A stretch of DNA of 64,000 nt from Symsagittifera roscoffensis (lineage: Eukaryota; Xenacoelomorpha; Acoela; Convolutidae). The notes below the pieces were generated by a model. The model was not told the DNA's origin. It saw only the letters and a list, made by a program, of their open reading frames with translations, and ran no database searches. Shown piece by piece: positions 17,987 to 30,700 of the stretch. The stretch is from contig NC_087063.1 of assembly GCF_963678635.1 (NCBI RefSeq), forward strand, positions 226,287 to 290,286, written 5' to 3'. Position 1 is the stretch's first letter, and each line of letters begins with the position of its first letter. The position numbers and the translations under genes are program-made.

Positions 17987-18397
17987 TGAGTTATAACCGA
18001 TGGTCTTAACTCATAGAGTAATTTCGGATAGGGTACACCGTCTGCTCGTCACGCTATCTTATTTTCGGCCGGATAGATTCGTGCAACTTCTTAGTCTAAT
18101 ACCGATCCTAATCTTACTCTTATACTATTCTAGTCTCAGGTTGTTTAACTAGTCTCTGCTAGGCTCAATAGATCTAGGGTATACTGGTTTATTGCGGCTG
18201 CTGAAGTTCTCTTGGAGAGGCAACTAATTTCTAAGTTAAATTCAAATCTCTCTGGTGCTGAAATTACAAGTAATTTCAGCACTTACAAATAAGTGGGTTG
18301 TTAGTTAGATGGATCATGATTGGTTAATATTAAATACTTTACAGTGGTAAAATATCTAATTTATCCAATCATAAAATGTAGTTTAGATCAGGTTCCA
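17987..18397 (-). repeat. 5' LTR of element 1 (right copy)
   Basis: 411 bp, matching 324-734 with about one base different. It is upstream for minus-strand transcription and should hold the promoter. A CCAAT-like ATTGG and an AT-rich TATA-like stretch lie near its minus-strand start. The perfect hairpin recurs at 18255-18282. Confidence 0.93.
18255..18282. repeat. Perfect stem-loop in the 5' LTR
   Basis: Second copy of the 13-bp-arm hairpin described at 592-619. Confidence 0.8.
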
Positions 18398-18401
18398 CAT
18401 T
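18398..18401. repeat. Right target-site duplication CATT
   Basis: Matches 320-323 on the other side of element 1. Confidence 0.75.
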
Positions 18402-18681
18402 GATCAAATCAGGACTGAAAGGGCTTTAATGTGATTCACCACTCGAACCTATTCGACGTTTAGTTGCGGTTGTTCGCAGAGAAACATCTACCAAGTTAAA
18501 AGTGAAAACACCCGAATACAAAGTTCCTTTCCACTTTGAGGGCGAAATACAAAAAACAATAAAATACATCTTTATTTAAACAGCATGCAAAGCTCGGTGC
18601 TAGTTGGTGGTCGGAGTAAAAGGGAGCACATTTCTTCCGACTGGACCGAAGCAATGAATAAGAAGTGCTCTTTCATTTCAG

Positions 18682-18785
18682 ATAATAAGCAGTTCAAATG
18701 GACTGTTCGGAGTGAACATGGAACACTCGATTGCGGAGGGGGTTGTGTGGCTGCGGGTCATCCGAATCATCCAGCAGATGATCAA
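18682..18785 (+). CDS. CRAT: CRAT exon with catalytic His
   Basis: It follows the acceptor TTTCATTTCAG and reads in phase 0 through NGLFGVNMEHSIAEG to RIIQQMIK. The catalytic His is in EHS. The donor is a weak GTTAGC, chosen because it joins in phase with the next exon. A longer ATG frame at 18585-19025 is in a different phase and is rejected. Confidence 0.82.
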
Positions 18786-21700
18786 GTTAGCAGACCAGAC
18801 CACTCTTCAAACTCATTTTCCTCACATCTACTCATAAACATCTTCATCTTAGTGGTCCTTAAGTTGCCTCAACTTCGAAACTTTAAACGCAAACTCAATT
18901 TACTTTCCTTGAGTAATCGCTTTAACAATATAACGAAGTCTAAAAAAAAAATTTTTTTGCCGCATCAAAACTTAAGCAGCCATGCTTTTTTATACAAAAA
19001 ACTAGAACAAAAACAATTAATTTAAAAGAGTAAATGACCTATTTCAGTAAAGCTTGCATGCAATCGATATTTTTCAGACAAAAATTATTTGACAAAAAAA
19101 GCTTGAAAGTTCAATTTTCATGCAATTGTTCATAAGTAGCAGATGAGTCTAAATTAAGTTTGTCTGTGTCTGTTCCAAATTTTGCAGCTGTTTAACAAGA
19201 ATCATTTTGCAGAGATGAAGAGAGTGGAAGGATGTCTTCATCAGATGACAGGTGGAAGTCCAATGAGATCCTGGGGTGTCCGAAGCCTCTCATTTGGGAC
19301 GTGGACTGCGAAGCCAGGGAGAAGCTACACGACATAAAGACCAAGTTCCGCAGGTAGTCACCAGTTTCCCAGATTCACGGGTCTAATTTTCCAATTCCAA
19401 TTGCATTTGGAACACAAAGTTTCAAAATGGAAAAAAACGGCTTTTTCTTTTTCCTTCACCCCACCTGCAAATTTTTTTCAATTAGTTTTTTGTTCTCATT
19501 GTCTGATTGTTATGAAAACTGACATGCGGACTAATAAGGCAGTAACAAACATATTTGGTGTTCATACTTACTTAACCTTGTAAAGCCCCTCGTTGCATCA
19601 TAAAAGTGACGCTTATGTGAGGTGGTTTTCAGCCAATCTTCCGATGTCAAAATGGATCACATCAATTTGTTTGACCTGACCAAAGGAATGATCAAAAGAG
19701 CCAACATCAATCCAGACATATTCGTTCAGATCATGTTGCAACTTGCTTATTACAGGTATGTGCTCTTTCCTCCAAAACGCACTCGCTCACAAATAGCTCA
19801 AACGCATCCCTGTTGAAGTTTTACTTCAAAAGGTTGAACCAGTTTCTTTTTCATTACGCCGACAACACGCTTCATCGCAGATAATATCAATTATAACTTA
19901 AAATTTGGAGCTTTTGCAATAATTGCGATGCTGAAAAATAAATAAAGGGGAAATGAAAAACAAAAGGGATCAACCGTACAACGCATGAAATGCACGTTTT
20001 ATACAGATCAATTTTTAGATTTAATACATATGCTTAGGGAGAACATTCTACGGTAGGTCACTTAGGGGAGGGGGTGGGGATTATTGTATGGTTGATCCAA
20101 CAACAGAAGAAAAACTTAGGTCAAAGATTAAAGTAGACCAATAAATCTAACACGATTAACCGGCTGCTGTGCAGGAAGCACAGAACATTCCGACCACATT
20201 CTTAAAAAAAATGAAAGGAAAGATTATCTCTATTTTTTAGTCCAATTAGTTTCATATTTTATGTGCTTGTTGAGTCGAGAAAACTATATGATTGCGTAGA
20301 ACGTTAATTAATTAGGCATAATTCCCAATATTCTTTCGCAAAAATTAAATGACAAGAAAAAGAAAGTTTTCTTGAATTATTTAAAAAAAAATTGAATTTA
20401 CCGGAAGCAAAAAATAGTAAACTCAATGCCAGGAGGGAATAATTCAAAAAGTAGTTCTACTCTTTAAAAGTGTCTCCGACAGCTTAAAAAAAGAAGAGTT
20501 CATTAAAGAGTTATGTCAGATGCTCGAGTAGCAAAAAATCAAAACATACTTATCTAAAAAATATGGACCAAGTAAAAAAAAACTTAAAAAAAAGCATTTA
20601 AAAAAAATTAACTCAATTATTATATTTATTTTAAAAAATCAACTCAATTACTGTATTTTATTTTGAGTGGTTGTCTGAATTAGGTTTAAAAAATGTAATT
20701 ATGACAAATGATAAACGAAAAAAAGCAGCGAAACTCAACGAGGATTACGTTCAACTCGCTAGACGCGCTCGAAATAAGACTAAAAAGAGAAGTTTTTGAA
20801 CCCATTTTTCTCGAAATCCGGAACACTTTTTGAATTTTTTTGTTTTGCTCGAATCAATACTGAAAACGTTTTTGCTAAGAATTCAAAAAATTATCTCATC
20901 ACTTTCAATGGCAAGAACAAAAGAATTAAAAAACACCCGTAGACACAGTTCCTTCCCAATTTAATGGAAAAAAAAAGAAAACCCACATGTTGCTTTCTCG
21001 TTACAAAAAAGACACGCAAAAAAACACGGAGGCAAAACTGCGCTTTGCAAACACAGACGAAGACGTATATTTTAAAGGCTGAAAAAAAAAAACAAAATGA
21101 ACACAAATAAACACCACTTGCAAAACAATGCAATCATAAAAAAAACATGAGTAAAAAAATGAAAATTGTTGAAAAAAATAGATAAATTAAAAATTTCTTG
21201 ATGAAGGACACCTAAGACACCTAAAGCTTGATTTTTTTTTATTTTGTAATACTGATGAGGGATAAAATGCGTAATTTAAAAAATTGGACTTTGGCCAAAT
21301 CCCTAGCTGTTTCTCTACTAAAATAAGTGAGAAGAGTGAAAAGACATATCATTTATCAACAACAAAACTAAGGATTAGCCGCTTCTGCAGGAAAAAAAAT
21401 TGCGCAACCGCTTCTTTTGATCGAATTTTTATTTCAAATTCGATAGAGTATTTTTCAAGAAAATTCAAAAAGTTTCTATGAAACGGTCAAAGTTCGAAAA
21501 CTTGATTTTTCTAAGACCGACCGTGAAAACTGGTAAAGAAGAAAAAAATCACAAACATACTTATCTAAAAAATATGGACCAAGTAAAAAAAAACTTAAAA
21601 AAAAAGATTTCAAAAAAATTAACTCATTTATTGTATTTATTTTAAAAAATCAACTCAATTACTGTATTTTATTTTGAGTGGTTGTCTGAATTAGGTTTAA

Positions 21701-24700
21701 AAAGTGTAATTATGACAAATGATAAACGAAAAAAAGCAGCGAAACTCAACGAGGATTACGTTCAACTCGCTAGACGCGCTCGAAATAAGACTAAAAAGAG
21801 AAGTTTTTGAACCCATTTTTCTCGAAATCCGGAACACTTTTTGAATTTTTTTGTTTTGCTCGAATCAATACTGAAAACGTTTTTGCTAAGAATTCAAAAA
21901 ATTATCTCATCACTTTCAATGGCAAGAACAAAAGAATTAAAAAACACCCGTAGACACAGTTCCTTCCCAATTTAATGGAAAAAAAAGAAAACCCACATGT
22001 TGCTTTCTCGTTACAAAAAAGACACGCAAAAAAACACGGAGGCAAAACTGCGCTTTGCAAACACAGACGAAGACGTATATTTTAAAGGCTGAAAAAAAAA
22101 ACAAAATGAACACAAATAAACACCACTTGCAAAACAATGCAATCATAAAAAAAACATGAGTAAAAAAATGAAAATTGTTGAAAAAAATAGATAAATTAAA
22201 AATTTCTTGATGAAGGACACCTAAGACACCTAAAGCTTGATTTTTTTATTTTGTAATACTGATGAGGGATAAAATGCGTAATTTAAAAAATTGGACTTTG
22301 GCCAAATCCCTAGCTGTTTCTCTACTAAAATAAGTGAGAAGAGTGAAAAGACATATCATTTATCAACAACAAAACTAAGGATTAGCCGCTTCTGCAGGAA
22401 AAAAAATTGCGCAACCGCTTCTTTTGATCGAATTTTTATTTCAAATTCGATAGAGTATTTTTCAAGAAAATTCAAAAAGTTTCTATGAAACGGTCAAAGT
22501 TCGAAAACTTGATTTTTCTAAGACCGACCGTGAAAACTGGTAAAGAAGAAAAAAATCACAAACATACTTATCTAAAAAATATGGACCAAGTAAAAAAAAC
22601 TTAAAAAAAAAAGATTTCAAAAAAATTAACTCATTTATTGTATTTATTTTAAAAAATCAACTCAATTACTGTATTTTATTTTGAGTGGTTGTCTGAATTA
22701 GGTTTAAAAAGTGTAATTATGACAAATGATAAACGAAAAAAAGCAGCGAAACTCAACGAGGATTACGTTCAACTCGCTAGACGCGCTCGAAATAAGACTA
22801 AAAAGAGAAGTTTTTGAACCCATTTTTCTCGAAATCCGGAACACTTTTTGATTTTTTTTGTTTTGCTCGAATCAATACTGAAAACGTTTTTGCTAAGAAT
22901 TCAAAAAATTATCTCATCACTTTCAATGGCAAGAACAAAAGAATTAAAAAACACCCGTAGACACAGTTCCTTCCCAATTTAATGGAAAAAAAAGAAAACC
23001 CACATGTTGCTTTCTCGTTACAAAAAAGACACGCAAAAAAACACGGAGGCAAAACTGCGCTTTGCAAACACAGACGAAGACGTATATTTTAAAGGCTGAA
23101 AAAAAAACAAAATGAACACAAATAAACACCACTTGCAAAACAATGCAATCATAAAAAAAACATGAGTAAAAAAATGAAAATTGTTGAAAAAAATAGATAA
23201 ATTAAAAATTTCTTGATGAAGGACACCTAAGACACCTAAAGCTTGATTTTTTTTTATTTTGTAATACTGATGAGGGATAAAATGCGTAATTTAAAAAATT
23301 GGACTTTGGCCAAATCCCTAGCTGTTTCTCTACTAAAATAAGTGAGAAGAGTGAAAAGACATATCATTTATCAACAACAAAACTAAGGATTAGCCGCTTC
23401 TGCAGGAAAAAAAATTGCGCAACCGCTTCTTTTGATCGAATTTTTATTTCAAATTCGATAGAGTATTTTTCAATAAAATTCAAAAAGTTTCTATGAAACG
23501 GTCAAAGTTCGAAAACTTGATTTTTCTAAGACCGACCGTGAAAACTGGTAAAGAAGAAAAAAATCACAAACATACTTATCTAAAAAATATGGACCAAGTA
23601 AAAAAAAACTTAAAAAAAAAAGATTTCAAAAAAATTAACTCATTTATTGTATTTATTTTAAAAAAATCAACTCAATTACTGTATTTTATTTTGAGTGGTT
23701 GTCTGAATTAGGTTTAAAAATTGTAATTATGACAAATGATAAACGAAAAAAAGCAGCGAAACTCAACGAGGATTACGTTCAACTCGCTAGACGCGCTCGA
23801 AATAAGACTAAAAAGAGAAGTTTTTGAACCCATTTTTCTCGAAATCCGGAACACTTTTTGAATTTTTTTGTTTTGCTCGAATCAATACTGAAAACGTTTT
23901 TGCTAAGAATTCAAAAAATGTTCTCTTCACTTTCAATGGCAAGAACAAAAGAATTAAAAAACACCCGTAGACACAGTTCCTTCCCAATTTAATGGAAAAA
24001 AAAGAAAACCCACATGTTGCTTACTCGTAACAAAAAAGACACGCAAAAAAACACGGAGACAAAACTGCGCTTTGCAAACACAGGCGAAGACGTATATTTT
24101 AAAGGCTGAAAAAAAAAACAAAATGAACACAAATAAACATCACTTGCAAAACAATGCAATCATAAAAAAACATGAGTAAAAAAATGAAAATTGTTGAAAA
24201 AAATAGATAAAATAAAAATTTCTTGATGAAGGACACCTAAGACACCTAAAGCTTGATTTTTTTTCATTTTGTAATACTGATGAGGGATAAAATGCGTAAT
24301 TTAAAAAATTGGACTTTGGCCAAATCCCTAGCTGTTTCTCTACTAAAATAAGTGAGAAGAGTGAAAAGACATATCATTTATCAACAACAAAACTAAGGAT
24401 TAGCCGCTTCTGCAGGAAAAAAAATTGCGCAACCGCTTCTTTTGATCGAATTTTTATTTCAAATTCGATAGAGTATTTTTCAAGAAAATTCAAAAAGTTT
24501 CTATGAAACGGTCAAAGTTCGAAAACTTGATTTTTCTAAGACCGACCGTGAAAACTGGTAAAGAAGAAAAAAATCACAAACATACTTATCTAAAAAATAT
24601 GGACCAAGTAAAAAAAACTTAAAAAAAAAAGATTTCAAAAAAATTAACTCATTTATTGTATTTATTTTAAAAAATCAACTCAATTACTGTATTTTATTTT

Positions 24701-27700
24701 GAGTGGTTGTCTGAATTAGGTTTAAAAAGTGTAATTATGACAAATGATAAACGAAAAAAAGCAGCGAAACTCAACGAGGATTACGTTCAACTCGCTAGAC
24801 GCGCTCGAAATAAGACTAAAAAGAGAAGTTTTTGAACCCATTTTTCTCGAAATCCGGAACACTTTTTGATTTTTTTTGTTTTGCTCGAATCAATACTGAA
24901 AACGTTTTTGCTAAGAATTCAAAAAATTATCTCATCACTTTCAATGGCAAGAACAAAAGAATTAAAAAACACCCGTAGACACAGTTCCTTCCCAATTTAA
25001 TGGAAAAAAAAGAAAACCCACATGTTGCTTTCTCGTTACAAAAAAGACACGCAAAAAAACACGGAGGCAAAACTGCGCTTTGCAAACACAGACGAAGACG
25101 TATATTTTAAAGGCTGAAAAAAAAACAAAATGAACACAAATAAACACCACTTGCAAAACAATGCAATCATAAAAAAAACATGAGTAAAAAAATGAAAATT
25201 GTTGAAAAAAATAGATAAATTAAAAATTTCTTGATGAAGGACACCTAAGACACCTAAAGCTTGATTTTTTTTTATTTTGTAATACTGATGAGGGATAAAA
25301 TGCGTAATTTAAAAAATTGGACTTTGGCCAAATCCCTAGCTGTTTCTCTACTAAAATAAGTGAGAAGAGTGAAAAGACATATCATTTATCAACAACAAAA
25401 CTAAGGATTAGCCGCTTCTGCAGGAAAAAAAATTGCGCAACCGCTTCTTTTGATCGAATTTTTATTTCAAATTCGATAGAGTATTTTTCAATAAAATTCA
25501 AAAAGTTTCTATGAAACGGTCAAAGTTCGAAAACTTGATTTTTCTAAGACCGACCGTGAAAACTGGTAAAGAAGAAAAAAATCACAAACATACTTATCTA
25601 AAAAATATGGACCAAGTAAAAAAAAACTTAAAAAAAAAAGATTTCAAAAAAATTAACTCATTTATTGTATTTATTTTAAAAAATCAACTCAATTACTGTA
25701 TTTTATTTTGAGTGGTTGTCTGAATTAGGTTTAAAAAGTGTAATTATGACAAATGATAAACGAAAAAAAGCAGCGAAACTCAACGAGGATTACGTTCAAC
25801 TCGCTAGACGCGCTCGAAATAAGACTAAAAAGAGAAGTTTTTGAACCCATTTTTCTCGAAATCCGGAACACTTTTTGAATTTTTTTGTTTTGCTCGAATC
25901 AATACTGAAAACGTTTTTGCTAAGAATTCAAAAAATTTTCTCTTCACTTTCAATGGCAAGAACAAAAGAATTAAAAAACACCCGTAGACACAGTTCCTTC
26001 CCAATTTAATGGAAAAAAAAGAAAACCCACATGTTGCTTTCTCGTAACAAAAAAGACACGCAAAAAAACACGGAGGCAAAACTGCGCTTTGCAAACACAG
26101 GCGAAGACGTATATTTTAAAGGCTGAAAAAAAAAAAAAAAATGAACACAAATAAACATCACTTGCAAAACAATGCAATCATAAAAAAACATGAGTAAAAA
26201 AATGAAAATTGTTGAAAAAAATAGATAAATTAAAAATTTCTTGATGAAGGACACCTAGGACACCTAAAGCTTGATTTTTTTTTATTTTGTAATACTGATG
26301 AGGGATAAAATGCGTAATTTAAAAAATTGGACTTTGGCCAAATCCCTAGCTGTTTCTCTACTAAAATAAGTGAGAAGAGTGAAAAGACATATCATTTATC
26401 AACAACAAAACTAAGGATTAGCCGCTTCTGCAGGAAAAAAAATTGCGCAACCGCTTCTTTTGATCGAATTTTTATTTCAAATTCGATAGAGTATTTTTCA
26501 ATAAAATTCAAAAAGTTTCTATGAAACGGTCAAAGTTCGAAAACTTGATTTTTCTAAGACCGACCGTGAAAACTGGTAAAGAAGAAAAAAATCACAAACA
26601 TACTTATCTAAAAAATATGGACCAAGTAAAAAAAAACTTAAAAAAAAAGATTTCAAAAAAATTAACTCATTTATTGTATTTATTTTAAAAAAATCAACTC
26701 AATTACTGTATTTTATTTTGAGTGGTTGTCTGAATTAGGTTTAAAAATTGTAATTATGACAAATGATAAACGAAAAAAAGCAGCGAAACTCAACGAGGAT
26801 TACGTTCAACTCGCTAGACGCGCTCGAAATAAGACTAAAAAGAGAAGTTTTTGAACCCATTTTTCTCGAAATCCGGAACACTTTTTGAATTTTTTTGTTT
26901 TGCTCGAATCAATACTGAAAACGTTTTTGCTAAGAATTCAAAAAATGTTCTCTTCACTTTCAATGGCAAGAACAAAAGAATTAAAAAACACCCGTAGACA
27001 CAGTTCCTTCCCAATTTAATGGAAAAAAAAGAAAACCCACATGTTGCTTACTCGTAACAAAAAAGACACGCAAAAAAACACGGAGACAAAACTGCGCTTT
27101 GCAAACACAGGCGAAGACGTATATTTTAAAGGCTGAAAAAAAAACAAAATGAACACAAATAAACATCACTTGCAAAACAATGCAATCATAAAAAAACATG
27201 AGTAAAAAAATGAAAATTGTTGAAAAAAATAGATAAAATAAAAATTTCTTGATGAAGGACACCTAAGACACCTAAAGCTTGATTTTTTTTCATTTTGTAA
27301 TACTGATGAGGGATAAAATGCGTAATTTAAAAAATTGGACTTTGGCCAAATCCCTAGCTGTTTCTCTACTAAAATAAGTGAGAAGAGTGAAAAGACATAT
27401 CATTTATCAACAACAAAACTAAGGATTAGCCGCTTCTGCAGGAAAAAAAATTGCGCAACCGCTTCTTTTGATCGAATTTTTATTTCAAATTCGATAGAGT
27501 ATTTTTCAAGAAAATTCAAAAAATTTCTATGAAACGGTCAAAGTTCGAAAACTTGATTTTTCTAAGACCGACCGTGAAAACTGGTAAAGAAGAAAAAAAT
27601 CACAAATTTGGTTTTCTTCATTAAACACTTAACCTGAGAGTTGGCACGGTATTTTTCGATTGAAGCCCATTTTTTCCAAAAACCATTTCAAAGTTTCCAA

Positions 27701-30700
27701 ACTTTGGCTTGTTTGAAAGCCAGTACTTTTTTCTTAAGCAAACTAGGCGTTTCACATTATAAAGGTAGGCTTTCAACAATCTAATGTTCCGATAAAAACT
27801 ATGATGTCAAATTTGAAAGGACAGTTAACAAGAAATTCAAAAAGCAGCAATTAAATCAGAAATTTGACTTTCCGGAGAATCATAGTTTTTGAGTGAAAAA
27901 ATAGGGTGTAGACGTTTATGCAGAAGATATTCACGATTCAAAATCACAAAATCATTAATAAAACAATTTAGAAAAAAATGTTGAATAGCAAGTTACGGCC
28001 TAGCTAAAGCTCTAGCTAGGTGTTTGATATTTTTTGAGTTCGTTATATTGATGCAAAACGAAGTGCGTAATTCAAAATTTGGACTTTGCCCAAAACCTTA
28101 GTTGTTTCTCTACTAAAATAAGAGAGAGGAGTAAAAACGTTTTGAGATAATCAGTTTTCCCAAGGAGATAACATTTTTCCAAGTGAAAAATTATTGAAAC
28201 GCGGCTTCTACAGGAACAACTATTGAAACCTGTTCATTCAATTGAACTTTTCATCTCAGATTTGATAGTGTAACTTTTAACTAAATTCAAAAAATTATTT
28301 AAAACGGTCAAAAATTCTAAGAAACGGTCTAGACTTTCCAAAAGCTAAACTGTTTTTTGTAAAAAATAAGTTGTGGAGAAACTTCCCGAAACCGGGTTTT
28401 TCAATTGATCAGTACTAATTGAACTGGAATAAGTGATTAAACTGATTTTGTTAAACTAGTTGTTAACCTAAGAAAATTTTACATTCCGAGTTGGTTACGC
28501 TTGCAAATTGCAAGCGGAAAAAGCATTGAAATTAGACAATTAAATGGCATCTACGGGAATGGTGCCTCAGTTCTTGGACATTCAAGTTTTCTTGTTGGCA
28601 ACCCTGCACAACTGACGCTTATAGAAGCCACAGACCATCAATAAAGCCAAATTGTTTATCATTATGCTTTCAAAATTTCGCTTGGAAAATTATGATTGGA
28701 AACTTTTTAAGATAGAATATTTGTTGTTGTAACCTTGTCTGAAACTAATAACTTTCTTCAGCTAGTTCGATGAAACAAAAATGCATCGAAAGTGTTAAGT
28801 TATTTTAAAACAAATGGCAAACACAGGGGCTTTGCGAAGCTTCGTATCTTTTGCAAAACCACACAAAAATTAACACAGAAGCGAAGCGGAGCATTGCAAC
28901 ACTTGCATTACAAATTCAAACATTCGTTAAAAGATGTTTAATAGAAAGAAGAGGCAATTAATTTTATTGCAAAATCAAGCTTAAAAAATTACTTTAAAAT
29001 AAGTCGAAAAAATAATCTGCTAAAATTTCATGCTTTTGTCTCGGATGCTGATCATTAACGACCCTAACAAACAATGAGAATCAAGGACCGAGTGGAAACT
29101 AAGGGGAAGCATTTGGGTCGAATAAAAATTGCCAAGACTCAAACTTTCCAAAAATTGAGCTTAATTTCGAATATTGTACGTTTTCAGGGTAGTTCCTTTT
29201 TTTCATTAAAAGACGCAACACCAGATGTCCAGCAAAGACTCGCAATCTGTTTTTTCAGTTAAACCATTAGCCTCAAATTTGGTGGGAAGTTTTTAAGAAA
29301 AAGAAATTTCCAAAAAAGAAATAAGTTTCTAAATCTAAAAAAGTCAAAAGTATCAAAAGCAAATCACATACGTCTTTTTTTAACAAAAAGGAACGTGCCA
29401 CCAATAAGACAGACAAAAATATAAAGCTATGCAGCAAAAATTACCCAAATACAAAAAAGCAAAACCACCAAACAAAAAGTACATTTACATGCGGTTTAGG
29501 TTGGAAAAAAATGTGGATATCGTAATGTGACACTACAATGCGAGGGTCTAAAAAAGAAATATTTTATTACTTATCCAAATTGAAAACACTAATGAATTTA
29601 CAAAAGAGTCTGAGCCGATCTAACATAAGCCGATTTAACTGAAAAACAAGAACAAAATCTGAGATGGTAAATTTACAACTTAGAACAGAAATCAAATTAG
29701 CAAAAAATTTTGAATAAAAAAAATAAAACAGAGTAAAAACAGAGCTTCGCAGTACTTTCAATACAATCAAAACATTGCATTAAACTATATTGTAAAGAGG
29801 GAATATAATTTTTTAAATTTAAGCTAGAAAAATTAGTCCAAATATATTTAAAAAAAAACAAAGTTTTTTTAGCTTTGTCTCGGATGATGTTCATGAACAG
29901 CCCTCACAAAAACTAAGAATCATTGAACTAGTGGCAACAAGGCGACAAATTTGAAACGAAAAAAAGTACACTAAATATAAAAATTGTTAGAGCTATCAAA
30001 TTTTGAAATTCAAAATTGTTTGTAACCTTTCCCTCCTGAAACACGCAACAGCATCAAAAATCTTCGATTAATCTACAAAATATAAGATAACTAAGCCGAA
30101 ATAACAAAACCTGGCTTCGCTCAACCCAAAAAAAAACGAATTAAATTATTCAAAATTGAAGTTGGTAAAAATTACTAGCTACAGAACAACTCTCAATTAT
30201 ATAAAATTTGTTAGTATACCACATAATGTGAAATGCATTGGGAAAAAAGTGGAAAATTAGCGCACAGATAATAGGACTAAAACACAAATCTCAAAAAAAA
30301 TCAATTTTTTTTTCAATAAATACATTTGAAAAATCATTCACTGCCTAAAAAGATCTAAAAAGTAGTTTTATTTAAAATTCATTATGTCACCTTGTACGCT
30401 AAATGGAAAACATGCAATTAAAGAGTACCTACAAAATATGTAAGAACAGTTGTTTACGGGAAAAAAAATTCCCCAATTACAAGTGAATTGCTCTCGCAAT
30501 TGAAAAAAAAACATATGAAATCGAAAAAAGAAAAAAAACTAAGCATACCAAAACTTTCACATGTCTCGATAAAAGTTCATTGAAAGTTCCCCTGAAACTA
30601 CGATTGCAATTAAATTACTTACAGCAGAAGGCAACTCTTTGATTTGGCTACTAAGCCGGCAAAACTTGAGCACTACTTCAGTTTCACACTTACTGAAAAA

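Larger units (their letters stand above)
324..18397 (-). mobile_element. Giant Ty3/Gypsy-type LTR retrotransposon (element 1), complete
   Basis: Two 411-bp direct repeats with TG...CA ends enclose minus-strand ORFs with Gag zinc knuckle, DSGA protease, YLDD reverse transcriptase, RNase H and DDE integrase, followed by an envelope-like module. By eye the LTRs differ at one base (near position 375 of the left copy), so the insertion is recent. The 18.07-kb length is two to three times that of ordinary Gypsy elements, and extra ORFs lie both before Gag and after integrase. It sits antisense to CRAT, about 285 bp before the CRAT exon with the active-site His. Gag-Pol is broken at about 14972, 11330 and 9730, and Env at about 4300, so this copy is probably not autonomous unless recoding occurs or some breaks are assembly errors. 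Confidence 0.95.

Noticed and set aside
18585-19025. 146-codon plus-strand frame before CRAT
   Set aside because: It overlaps the CRAT active-site exon in a different phase; the phase that gives the conserved EHSIAEG and joins the next exon is preferred.
21284-27532. Identical 65-codon plus-strand frames and related minus-strand frames recurring every 1 kb
   Set aside because: They simply recur with the satellite unit and have no codon bias, splice context or known family.
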